The notes beneath the pieces were generated by a model that had not been told where the DNA came from, did no database searches, and saw nothing but the letters and a program-made list of their open reading frames with translations. A DNA stretch of 24,959 nucleotides. It comes from DATGLE01 sp035294325. GTDB taxonomy: Bacteria > Chloroflexota > Ktedonobacteria > Ktedonobacterales > Ktedonobacteraceae. Where the stretch lies: positions 1-24,959 of the forward strand of contig DATGLE010000088.1 in NCBI GenBank assembly GCA_035294325.1, given 5' to 3'. Shown piece after piece: positions 6,956 through 14,335 of this stretch (position 1 is its first letter; every line of letters starts with the position of its first letter). Both the position numbers and the translations under genes were made by a program.

Positions 6956-8119
6956 CTACGCGCTACCTTTTCCGACCTTTCTGCCAAAGGCGATGATGAA
7001 GACGATGAAGCCGAAAATCAGGATACTGAACAGGGTGATCGTGCGGTCCAGCAGGATTGCCGCCGCCGCAAGGTTGATCGTATTTGCTCCAGTGGCGAAG
7101 AGCGCAATCATCGCTACCATGCCGCCCTCGACCAGCCCGACGCCGCCTCCTGTCGTCGGAACAACGGTCAGCAGAGCCTCACCCAGTCCGATAAAGATTG
7201 CGGCCGCCAGGATGTGAACGAGGCTGCCGCCGATGAGATTGAGGGAGAGCGCGATGAAAAAGAAACGCAGCGCCTCACAGGACCATACACCAATGGTCAG
7301 TCCGGCGAGGAGGGGAATGCGCTGAAATGAACCCAGCACGCCTTCTTGAAGGTGATAGTATTGCGGGCGAAAACGCTGCGGGACAAGCCTGGCGATAGGC
7401 TCACGCGCATGTCGCAGTACGAATAGCGCCCCGATGCCCAGCACGACGATAACCAGCAGCAGTTCCAGGCTCAGGCGTAACTGTGGCGGCAGATGCTCAT
7501 GGAGGCTGATGATGATCGCAGGAATGAAAAGCAGCAGCAGCACGATGAGATCGAGCATACGCTCGGCGATGACGGTGCCAAAACTGCGCGTCGTCGAAAC
7601 GCCTATCTCCTGGCGCAGCAGGTAGGCGCGATAGAGGTCGCCCAATTTGGCCGGTACAACCGAATTGGCGAAGAAGGAGATGTAGATGATCTCAAGCAGC
7701 TTCCAGAATTTCGGCAGGTGTACGCCATTGGCCTTTGTGAATCCGACGTTCTCCAGTAGAATCCGCCAGCGCCATGCGCGTATGGCGAAGGAGCAGTAGT
7801 AAATGCCAAAGGCGAGCAGGAAAAAGAAGAGGTTGGCGCTGCGGATCGCAGCCCACGTCTTCTGCGGGTTGATATGCACCTTGAGGGCGAAGATAGCCAG
7901 TGCAACGAGCACGATAGCCAGTGGTACGAGCGTGCGCCAGTGCAAAAGCCGTTTACCCAGGGAGAGCTGCTCACGCGTCACCTCCTCACCCGGCTGAATC
8001 TGCACCTCTTTATCTCCGCTTCGCGGTAGCGACTCCGCAATGGCTGCGGATGGATGCTCATCTACGGCAGAGATGCCGGCATTGCTACGATCTTCTTTCT
8101 GCAAAACGTCCTCCATCAC
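6956..8119 (-). CDS. Flippase-like / lysylphosphatidylglycerol synthase TM-domain protein
   Basis: This is a 387-residue integral membrane protein of the UPF0104/LPG-synthase transmembrane family. A charged N-terminal ~70 residues precede about seven to eight hydrophobic helices. Family hallmarks include FWKLLEIIYISFFANSVVP followed by KLGDLYRAYLL, ERMLDLIVLLLL, and near the end the glycine-rich VVPTTGGGVGLVEGG. No aminoacyl-transferase domain is attached, so lipid aminoacylation is unlikely. Relatives of this form are often found in glycan or lipid-linked sugar export loci. Its start overlaps the end of the O-antigen-ligase-like gene by 35 bases, so the two are co-translated. Together with the UXS-like gene upstream this suggests a surface polysaccharide or glycolipid role (inference). 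Confidence 0.82.
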   Translation of the reverse strand: MMEDVLQKEDRSNAGISAVDEHPSAAIAESLPRSGDKEVQIQPGEEVTREQLSLGKRLLHWRTLVPLAIVLVALAIFALKVHINPQKTWAAIRSANLFFFLLAFGIYYCSFAIRAWRWRILLENVGFTKANGVHLPKFWKLLEIIYISFFANSVVPAKLGDLYRAYLLRQEIGVSTTRSFGTVIAERMLDLIVLLLLFIPAIIISLHEHLPPQLRLSLELLLVIVVLGIGALFVLRHAREPIARLVPQRFRPQYYHLQEGVLGSFQRIPLLAGLTIGVWSCEALRFFFIALSLNLIGGSLVHILAAAIFIGLGEALLTVVPTTGGGVGLVEGGMVAMIALFATGANTINLAAAAILLDRTITLFSILIFGFIVFIIAFGRKVGKGSA

Positions 8120-9710
8120 TACCGACGCGCGGCGCCACCGCTGCCAGGCGGATCAGCAGAACAAGCAGCAGCGCCATAAGACTTGTCAGACTATGTACGT
8201 ACAAATCGTCCACCATGTTATGAACACAGATGGAGAGCAGCGAGGCTAATAAGCCTACCGCCAGCGCCCGATCATCTGTGAGCCTGCGCAGCAGGTCGGC
8301 TCTTCTGGTCGCTGCGGCGGCCGGAGTTCCTGGCGCTGGTCGCGCTCTCAGCGCCCTCACCCGCCTCCATCTTTTGCTGATAGCGCGAAACGAGCGCCCA
8401 CCGGCAACGAAGGATGCGACCAGGAATAATATCAGGCCCAGCACGCCAAATATACCGGCTTCAGCGGCAATATTGATGTAGTAGTTGTGAGCGTGCCCCA
8501 GAGGATTCGCAAAGATAGTAATGAAATAGCGCGGATAGGCTTCGGGATAGTTGCCAATACCAACGCCCAGCAGGGGATGAGTCAGGAACATACGCGCCCC
8601 GGCTATCCAGTGAGCAAGGCGCTCGGCGGTTGAATAATCGGCGGCCGAGGGTGCCGTAAAGGAGATGCTGGCAAGTCCGAGTACCTTCAGGATTGGCAGG
8701 AGGAAGCGTTCGGGCACTATCCCCGCAAGATAGCCAGCCACGATGCCCAGTCCACCGATGCCAGCGGCGCCCATCAGCGGGCGGAGGCGCGGTATACCCA
8801 GCGTCACAATAAACAACACGGCGACAGCCAGCGCGATCTCCCCACCGCGCGATTGTGAAAAATACTCGGCTGCCGCGAGCAAGATGGCTGTGCAGCCCGC
8901 AAGTATGCGTATGCTCCAGCTTCGCGCCAGCAGCGTCAACGCAACAGCAATGGTGAGCGTCATATTAATGTAGCCAGCGTAGGGATTGGGCTGGCCGAAG
9001 GTACCGTAGACGCGCAGCGCCGAGTTGCGTATGAAGGCTGTCGGCCCCAGATCGAAAAAGTTCTGAGCATAGCCCATGATGGCCTGCGAGATCCCTGCCA
9101 GGCAGATAATGATTATCAGCGCCCAGATCTGGCGCCGTGTGCGGATGTATTGCGCCCCGATGAACAGCACAATCAGAACCTCAATCCACTTGATGATCTC
9201 TTTAAGGCTCAGGTTGATGCTGAGCGTCACGGTCATCGAGAGCAGCATAGCCAGGAGCAGCGCAAGGAGGGAGAGCGCAAGGGGACGTGGCACATTGAAA
9301 CGTTCGTGGTCCAGTGGGCCGGCCTCAATTCGCGCGCGCACGATGTAGGGACGCAGCACAAAGCTCATCAGCCAGCTTGCGGCAAGCAGAAAAACCAGGA
9401 TATCGGCGCTATTGAGGTTTGCGCCACCCACAGTGAAGGCATCGAGCGATCCCCACGGCACCGCGATAGGCAGCAGATAGAGCGCGACACGCGGGCGTAT
9501 GATGATCCAGACGGCCCCGGCAAGATAGAGCGTGAGGCGGATATTCCAGGGTTCAGGCAGTGCGATCAGGCAGAACAGCGCGCATAACGCCACAACCAGA
9601 CCCGCGAGATTCGGCATGGTTGCATGTCGCTGCATGCCTGCCCGCACCCTGTACCATAGTGGGCGGTTGTATGTGGTGGAAGCCAGTCCGCCGGTACCAA
9701 TTTCATACAT
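8085..9710 (-). CDS. O-antigen ligase / polymerase family membrane protein
   Basis: This is a 541-residue protein with roughly a dozen membrane helices. A large non-cytoplasmic loop near residues 330-410 contains AERLAHWIAGARMFLTHPLL followed by GVGIGNYP, the typical Wzy_C/WaaL signature, and then GHAHNYYINIAAEAGIFGV with the conserved His. Such proteins join undecaprenol-linked glycans to an acceptor or polymerise repeat units on the outer face of the membrane. Chloroflexota lack ordinary LPS, so polymerase or protein/lipid glycan ligase is more likely than O-antigen transfer. The ATG at 9710 has no strong ribosome binding site, and a later start (such as the Met 25 codons in) is possible. 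It lies 31 bases after the epimerase gene and overlaps the flippase gene. Confidence 0.85.
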   Translation of the reverse strand: MYEIGTGGLASTTYNRPLWYRVRAGMQRHATMPNLAGLVVALCALFCLIALPEPWNIRLTLYLAGAVWIIIRPRVALYLLPIAVPWGSLDAFTVGGANLNSADILVFLLAASWLMSFVLRPYIVRARIEAGPLDHERFNVPRPLALSLLALLLAMLLSMTVTLSINLSLKEIIKWIEVLIVLFIGAQYIRTRRQIWALIIIICLAGISQAIMGYAQNFFDLGPTAFIRNSALRVYGTFGQPNPYAGYINMTLTIAVALTLLARSWSIRILAGCTAILLAAAEYFSQSRGGEIALAVAVLFIVTLGIPRLRPLMGAAGIGGLGIVAGYLAGIVPERFLLPILKVLGLASISFTAPSAADYSTAERLAHWIAGARMFLTHPLLGVGIGNYPEAYPRYFITIFANPLGHAHNYYINIAAEAGIFGVLGLILFLVASFVAGGRSFRAISKRWRRVRALRARPAPGTPAAAATRRADLLRRLTDDRALAVGLLASLLSICVHNMVDDLYVHSLTSLMALLLVLLIRLAAVAPRVGSDGGRFAERRS

Positions 9711-9741
9711 AATGTATCATCTATCCAACCAACCGCCGGCG

Positions 9742-10692
9742 CTACACGACGGTAGAGAGGCGATTACTACGACTGCGGAACCATTCGATAGTGCGTTGCA
9801 AGCCTTCTTCCAGGCCAACGCGCAATTGCCAGCCAAGCATACGCTGCGCCTTCGTGATATCGGGGCGACGCCGCTCAGGATCATCGACGCGGTGCGGCTC
9901 GAACTGGACGTTGGACGTGGAATTGCAGAGCCGGATAATCGTTCGCGCGAATTCGAGCACAGTATGTTCCTCCGGGTTGCCCAGATTAAAGACCTCGCCT
10001 GCCGTGCCAGAATGAAACATTGCCAGCGCAAGTCCCTCCACCAGATCACTCACGTAACAGATACTACGCGTTTTACTGCCATCTCCATAAATGGTCAGCG
10101 GCTCATTTTTCAGAGCCTGGGTGATAAAGTTGGGGATCATGCGCCCATCATCGACCTGACTGTTGGGACCGTAGGTGTTGAAGATGCGCACAATACGCAC
10201 ATTCGTCCCATACTGGCGGTAATACTCCATCGTCAGAGTTTCGCCCAGGCGCTTGCTCTCATCGTAGCAGGCGCGCGGGCCGATGGGATTCACATTCCCC
10301 CAGTAGCTCTCGACCTGGGGATGAACCAGGGGATCGCCATAGATCTCCGAGGTTGAAGAGATCAAGAACATCGCATTCTGCCGGCGTGCCATTTCTAGCA
10401 TCTGATAGGTCCCCAGACTATTCACCAGAATAGTCTCGATAGGATGCTCCATATAGCCTACCGGGCTGGCCGGGCTGGCGAGATGAAAAATAGCGTCGGT
10501 TTCGCAGGAAAAGGGCTGCGTGACATCATGTTTCAGAAATGAGAAACGCGGATTATTGAGTAAATGAGCTATATTCTGTGTAGAGCCAGTAACAATGTTA
10601 TCTACACATAAAACGCTATGACCTGCCTCAAGTAGATATGAACAGAGATGAGAGCCAATAAAACCTGCTCCACCGGTCACGACGATTTTCAA
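9742..10692 (-). CDS. UDP-glucuronate decarboxylase (UDP-xylose synthase)-like SDR epimerase
   Basis: This is a 316-residue extended short-chain dehydrogenase. The Rossmann motif TGGAGFIGSH is at residues 6-15, and the catalytic Tyr143 and Lys147 are in ACYDESKRLGET. YWGNVNPIGPRACYDESKR is characteristic of UDP-xylose synthases, which oxidise and decarboxylate UDP-glucuronate to UDP-xylose with tightly bound NAD. A dTDP-glucose 4,6-dehydratase is less likely. TTG is chosen as the start because GGAGG (complement of 10702-10706) lies nine bases upstream and KIVVTGGAGF begins there. An in-frame ATG at 10806 would add 38 residues with no family match. It leads a minus-strand glycan module with the ligase/polymerase-like and flippase-like genes. 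Confidence 0.85.
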   Translation of the reverse strand: MKIVVTGGAGFIGSHLCSYLLEAGHSVLCVDNIVTGSTQNIAHLLNNPRFSFLKHDVTQPFSCETDAIFHLASPASPVGYMEHPIETILVNSLGTYQMLEMARRQNAMFLISSTSEIYGDPLVHPQVESYWGNVNPIGPRACYDESKRLGETLTMEYYRQYGTNVRIVRIFNTYGPNSQVDDGRMIPNFITQALKNEPLTIYGDGSKTRSICYVSDLVEGLALAMFHSGTAGEVFNLGNPEEHTVLEFARTIIRLCNSTSNVQFEPHRVDDPERRRPDITKAQRMLGWQLRVGLEEGLQRTIEWFRSRSNRLSTVV

Positions 10693-10910
10693 AGAGCTGA
10701 ACCTCCAGAAAAAATCACCAGGCCGCTTTGATACTTTTGTATTTAAGCGCCTACTGGCTAGACGAACCGGGACCTTGAAGGTAACGATTTTGCCCCGGTT
10801 ATACATCCATAGAAACGAACGTAAGAGTGAACACGTTTCGGCATGTGCTTTTTGTCTATACCTGAGCGGATATCCTGCTCAGCGCTTTGCCCCCTCGCCG
10901 GGCTGTCGTC

Positions 10911-11020
10911 GCACGGCGGAGCTGTGCAGGGAGAGAGGATAGTGGTGTGGCAAAATGCGCGAAGGGCATTTTGCCACACCACTATCCTCTCTCAGGCGAG
11001 CACCGCAGGCGTGAGCAAGC
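10911..11020 (-). repeat. Composite hairpin element, copy 2 (minus orientation)
   Basis: The central palindrome has 28-bp perfect arms (10931-10958 and 10966-10993) around GCGAAGG, with the core CAAAATGC/GCATTTTG. On the minus strand the left module CTTGCTCACGCCTGCGG lies at 11004-11020 and the right module GCACAGCTCCGCCGTGC at 10911-10927. The element separates the CPBP gene from the epimerase gene, both on the minus strand. It ends 29 bases from the CPBP stop codon. Confidence 0.85.
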
Positions 11021-11048
11021 ATTGGCGCAGGCACAAGCAGGTATTCTT

Positions 11049-11684
11049 TCAGAGGCCGGGCTTGTGCCGGCGTTTCCAGATGCGGTACATAACCTCATCG
11101 CACCAGCTAAGGAACCCGGCGGTAGTGAAGCCGTGAACGATGACCACGCCGAGCAGCGAATAGGGGTACGGCTGGAGCAGATAAACAAGGCTGAAGACGA
11201 TGCCAGCAACGCCGACGCCGGCAACGCTGCGCCAGCTCCACTTGCCCAGGCGATGATAAAGCGTATATACGACGGTGCTCGCCAGCCAGCCCCAGCCCAG
11301 CCAGTTCGTCCACTGTGTTACCACCGCCAGCATGAAGCCGCGAAAGAACAGTTCTTCTACCGGCGCGTTGACCAGGAAGTAAAAGCTGCCTTGCAGAATG
11401 TGGTCGCCCACCGTGGGCCAGCGGAACCAGGATCCAACGATGAACATGCGCCAGAGGACGGCGAAGGCGGCCATAGGGATACCAACGAGCAGGCCAATCA
11501 CGACTTGTTGTACCGCATTGTGCAGCGTCAGGCCCAGAAACGATAGCGGCAGGTGAAAGATGGCGATGTAGACAAAGGGGGCTGCACCCATCGGGATAAT
11601 GCGCATCAAGGTATCGGGCCAGATCCAGCGCCACGAATCGGCGACGGTTGAGCGCTCCACGACGGGGGTTTTTACGAATGCCAC
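11049..11684 (-). CDS. CPBP family intramembrane glutamic protease (Rce1/AbiI-like)
   Basis: This is a 211-residue multi-pass membrane protein of the CPBP/Abi family. The three family motifs are visible: E110-E111-x3-R115 (VEELFFRG), H144 in VYTLYHRLG, and H184 in VVIVHGFTT. These glutamate and histidine residues form the active site of intramembrane glutamic proteases. Bacterial members process membrane peptides or have bacteriocin-immunity-type roles, and the substrate here is unknown. The gene starts four bases after the stop of the upstream helical-repeat gene, so the two are almost certainly co-transcribed. The first ~25 residues are polar. About six hydrophobic segments follow. Confidence 0.85.
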   Translation of the reverse strand: MAFVKTPVVERSTVADSWRWIWPDTLMRIIPMGAAPFVYIAIFHLPLSFLGLTLHNAVQQVVIGLLVGIPMAAFAVLWRMFIVGSWFRWPTVGDHILQGSFYFLVNAPVEELFFRGFMLAVVTQWTNWLGWGWLASTVVYTLYHRLGKWSWRSVAGVGVAGIVFSLVYLLQPYPYSLLGVVIVHGFTTAGFLSWCDEVMYRIWKRRHKPGL

Positions 11685-11688
11685 GCCC

Positions 11689-12351
11689 TCACCTCTGCTC
11701 TTTACGCTTCATTTGCGCCAGGCCCTCTTCGGCCTCTTCCCTGGAGAAATTCCCCGCCGCCAGGTCGCTCTCGCTTCTGGCAAGCAGACGCCGGTAGAAA
11801 GCAGCGCCGCGCTCAATCGTGTTCTGGTCCGCGCCTCCGGTCTCTAACATCTCAAAGAGCGTATCCTCGGCCTTCGCGTACTGGCCGCTATGCTCGTAAT
11901 AGGCAAAGAGCAAGCTCTGCGTCGCGACGGGAAGCTCATAATCTGCCAGCCTGGTGAGCAGTTCGCTGGCAGTGGCATAAAAGTCTGTATCGGCGGCTAC
12001 CGGTTCGTGGAGCAGGGCAGCCAGCATCAGGTGCAGCGCTTTGAGGTAGCGGTAATAACTTTCATCGGTGTTCTGCTGATCCTCGTAGATTTCGCCCTCG
12101 GCCTTGAGCAAGAGTGCGGTCCAGAGGCACGCCTCGACATTCAGTGTGCCCAGCGGAGAGAACGTTTTTAAGAGCATCTCCTCTGAGAGCGAGTTGATGA
12201 ATCTGGAGGTGAAGCCAGTGGTCTTGAGCAGAAGATCATCGATATAGATCAGGGCCTCTTCGTAGCGATTGTACTGCCTTAGTTGCAGAATGATCGCCAG
12301 ATAGCGGCCAAATTTTTCTACGAGGCGCAGAATATAATCTTTGTTTATCAT
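11689..12351 (-). CDS. Helical (TPR-like) cytosolic protein of unknown function
   Basis: This is a 220-residue all-helical protein without membrane segments or signal peptide. It resembles the DUF6483-type proteins of Firmicutes and Chloroflexota: an N-terminal MINKDYILRLVEKFGRYLAI and then pairs of helices, with tetratricopeptide-like spacing near RYLKALHLMLAAL and FAYYEHSGQYAKAEDTLFEML. The acidic C-terminus (EEAEEGLAQMKRKEQR) ends in a charged helix. I cannot assign a function. It is the upstream gene of a two-gene unit with the CPBP protease and could act as its partner or adaptor, which is inference. A composite hairpin element lies between it and gltX. Confidence 0.75.
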   Translation of the reverse strand: MINKDYILRLVEKFGRYLAIILQLRQYNRYEEALIYIDDLLLKTTGFTSRFINSLSEEMLLKTFSPLGTLNVEACLWTALLLKAEGEIYEDQQNTDESYYRYLKALHLMLAALLHEPVAADTDFYATASELLTRLADYELPVATQSLLFAYYEHSGQYAKAEDTLFEMLETGGADQNTIERGAAFYRRLLARSESDLAAGNFSREEAEEGLAQMKRKEQR

Positions 12352-12360
12352 GATAATAAT

Positions 12361-12475
12361 CTCTTGCTCGCGCCCGCGGCGCTCACCCTGGAGAGTTCGT
12401 TTTGTGAAAAATGCGCACCCCGCATTTTTTCACAAAACGAACTCTCTACTGTGCGATGGAGCCGTGCGAAGGCAC
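12361..12475 (+). repeat. Composite hairpin element, copy 3
   Basis: Left module CTTGCTCGCGCCCGCGGCGC lies at 12362-12381. The central palindrome has arms 12391-12415 and 12421-12446 (25-26 bases, one bulged base in the A/T run). The right module is TGTGCGATGGAGCCGTGCG at about 12450-12467. The element lies in the gap between gltX and the helical-repeat gene, both on the minus strand. Its central hairpin is 53 bases after the gltX stop codon. Confidence 0.82.
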
Positions 12476-12498
12476 TGCGTTTTCGAGGCGATGCAGGA

Positions 12499-14022
12499 CT
12501 ATGCCAGGCGGGCAATAGCTTCATCGAGGCGGCGCAGGCTGACATCGCGACCCAGCACCTCAAGCATCTCGAAGAGCGGCGGAGTCGCCGGGCGCCCGCT
12601 TACGGCTGTGCGGATCGAGCCGAAGAGCTGGCGCGTCTTCAGGTCGAGCTGCACCGCCAGCTCGCGCATAGGCGGCTCCATCAGTGTATGATCCCAGGAC
12701 GACAGGCCCGCCAGCAGGTCGCGCGCATGAATCAGCGCATCACGCGTGCGCGGCGCATCCATACCCTTCTCGATCAGGGCCGCCGTCTCGTAGCTCAGCT
12801 CGCTCTCATAGAAGAACGAAACGACATGCGCAGCCTCTCCCAGCGTCTTCAGGCGTTCGTGCTCAAGGCGAAGCACGCGCGTGGTGTAGTCGCGATCCAG
12901 CGGACGCGGCACGCTGTCGGGCAGACCGCCTTCGGCCTCGGCTCGCTCCATATAGGGCAGCGCGCGCTCTACCAGTTCCTCAAGCGACAACTTGCGGATG
13001 TAGACGCCATTCATCCACAGCAGCTTGTCGGGATCATAGATGCCGCCAGAGACGCCAATGCGATCCAGTGTAAAGACTCGGATCAGCTCCTCGCGTGTGA
13101 AAAGCTCGGTCTTGTCGTCATAGGCCCAGCCGAGCAGCGCCAGGAAGTTAAAGACCGCCTCCGGCAGATAGCCCTGATTTCTGAAGTCCCTCCACGAAGT
13201 GGCGCCAGCCCGCTTGCTGAGCTTCTTCTTATCCTTGCCCAGCACATAGGGCACATGATAGAACAGTGGCGGCTCCCAGCCCAGCGCTCTGTAAAGCTGC
13301 ACATGCAGCGGCGCACTGGATATCCACTCCTCGCCGCGCAGCACATGCGTAATGCCCATCAGGTGATCATCGACGAGGTGCGCAAGGTGATAGGGGGGCA
13401 GCCCGTTCGACTTGAGGATAATCATGTCGTCCAGGTTCGCGTTCTGAAACACCATATCGCCGCGCAGTTCGTCATGAACAACGGTCTCGCCATCCAGCGG
13501 CATTGCGAAGCGCACCGTCCAGGACAGCCCCGCTGCGTCGTTGGCCGCACGCTCCTCATCGCTCAGGTAGCGGCAGCGGCGGTCATAGCGCGGGGGCAGC
13601 TTTTTCGCTATCTGCTCACTGCGCATCTGCGCGAGACGCTCCGGCGTGCAATAGCAGCGGTAGGCATGCCCGGACGCGATGAGCTGGTGCGCGTAGTGCT
13701 GATAGAGCGCTTTCCGCTGTATCTGATAGTAGGGGCCATACGGGCCGCCAATAATGGGACCTTCGTCGATGTCCATGCCCAACCACTGAAAACATTCGAG
13801 AAGATCGTCAACCGCGCCCTCGACAGTGCGTTCTGTATCGGTATCCTCGATACGCAGGATAAATTGCCCTCCACAATGGCGTGCATAGAGCCAGCTAAAG
13901 AGGGCGGTACGCAAGTTTCCGATATGCTGGAAGCCGGTAGGGCTGGGAGCAAAGCGCAGGCGCGGCGGCTTCTCCATCGTTCCGCTCTGCTGCCCCCGGG
14001 TACGGTTGTCGATCTGCGTCAT
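12499..14022 (-). CDS. gltX: Glutamate--tRNA ligase
   Basis: This is a class I aminoacyl-tRNA synthetase of 507 residues that charges tRNA-Glu (and possibly tRNA-Gln where the amidotransferase pathway is used). The first signature RFAPSPTGFQHIGNLRTALF is at residues 23-42, with HIGN. The second is KLSKR at 267-271. The zinc-binding-like region CYCTPERL...RYDRRC lies near 123-150. The anticodon-binding helical domain fills the C-terminal ~180 residues. GGAGG (complement of 14034-14038) supports the ATG at 14022, although the family could begin at Met16. A promoter TACACA-17-TACAAT lies about 47 bases upstream of the start. It diverges from lysA. Confidence 0.97.
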   Translation of the reverse strand: MTQIDNRTRGQQSGTMEKPPRLRFAPSPTGFQHIGNLRTALFSWLYARHCGGQFILRIEDTDTERTVEGAVDDLLECFQWLGMDIDEGPIIGGPYGPYYQIQRKALYQHYAHQLIASGHAYRCYCTPERLAQMRSEQIAKKLPPRYDRRCRYLSDEERAANDAAGLSWTVRFAMPLDGETVVHDELRGDMVFQNANLDDMIILKSNGLPPYHLAHLVDDHLMGITHVLRGEEWISSAPLHVQLYRALGWEPPLFYHVPYVLGKDKKKLSKRAGATSWRDFRNQGYLPEAVFNFLALLGWAYDDKTELFTREELIRVFTLDRIGVSGGIYDPDKLLWMNGVYIRKLSLEELVERALPYMERAEAEGGLPDSVPRPLDRDYTTRVLRLEHERLKTLGEAAHVVSFFYESELSYETAALIEKGMDAPRTRDALIHARDLLAGLSSWDHTLMEPPMRELAVQLDLKTRQLFGSIRTAVSGRPATPPLFEMLEVLGRDVSLRRLDEAIARLA

Positions 14023-14068
14023 GAAATTCGCTTCCTCCTGAATATATTCAACACGACGTTACGGGCCT

Positions 14069-14097
14069 ATTGTAGCATAGCCGGGGATGGCTGTGTA
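14069..14097 (-). promoter_or_regulatory. Probable gltX promoter
   Basis: On the minus strand TACACA (complement of 14092-14097), a 17-base spacer and TACAAT (complement of 14069-14074) match the vegetative consensus at 4 and 5 of 6 positions. The leader would be about 40 bases. Confidence 0.55.
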
Positions 14098-14112
14098 GCA
14101 TTAAAGAACGCT

Positions 14113-14141
14113 TTAAAACTCCCCGGACCATAGAATATGAT
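14113..14141 (+). promoter_or_regulatory. Probable lysA promoter flanked by an inverted repeat
   Basis: TTAAAA (14113-14118), a 17-base spacer and TATGAT (14136-14141) form a plausible promoter reading towards lysA. The -10 lies between ACTCCCCGG (14118-14126) and CCGGGAGT (14155-14162), which are complementary apart from one extra C and could be an operator. The leader to lysA (about 188 bases) contains composite element copy 4. Confidence 0.5.
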
Positions 14142-14179
14142 AATAAGACCATCACCGGGAGTGTGCTTGATGCTCAGCT

Positions 14180-14290
14180 TCGCGCGGCGGAGCCGCGCAA
14201 GGGTTATTGAATTTTGTGGAAAATGCCCTTCGCGCATTTTCCACAAAATTCAATATATACAGCGAGCGTCGCAGACGTGAGCAAGCGAGG
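14180..14290 (-). repeat. Composite hairpin element, copy 4 (minus orientation)
   Basis: The central palindrome has 21-bp perfect arms (14206-14226 and 14234-14254) around CCTTCGC, with core GAAAATGC/GCATTTTC. The right-module hairpin is GCGCGGC-GGA-GCCGCGC at 14182-14198. On the minus strand the left module is CTTGCTCACGTCTGCGACGC, where CGTC/GACG replaces CGCC/GGCG of other copies on both sides. It lies inside the presumed lysA leader. Confidence 0.87.
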
Positions 14291-14335
14291 AGCGCGGAAA
14301 TCAGGCAGACTCCCTCTAAAGAAGGAAGTTATCGC

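Noticed and set aside
11049..11684. Phage-defence (abortive infection) role for the CPBP protein
   Set aside because: The Abi name of this family is historical. No defence genes are nearby, and its partner is a helical-repeat protein of unknown role, so a defence claim is not supported.
12283..14133. 616-codon open frame on the plus strand
   Set aside because: It lies fully antisense to gltX and the 5' part of the helical-repeat gene. gltX has all synthetase signatures, so this is a shadow frame caused by GC-rich codon usage.
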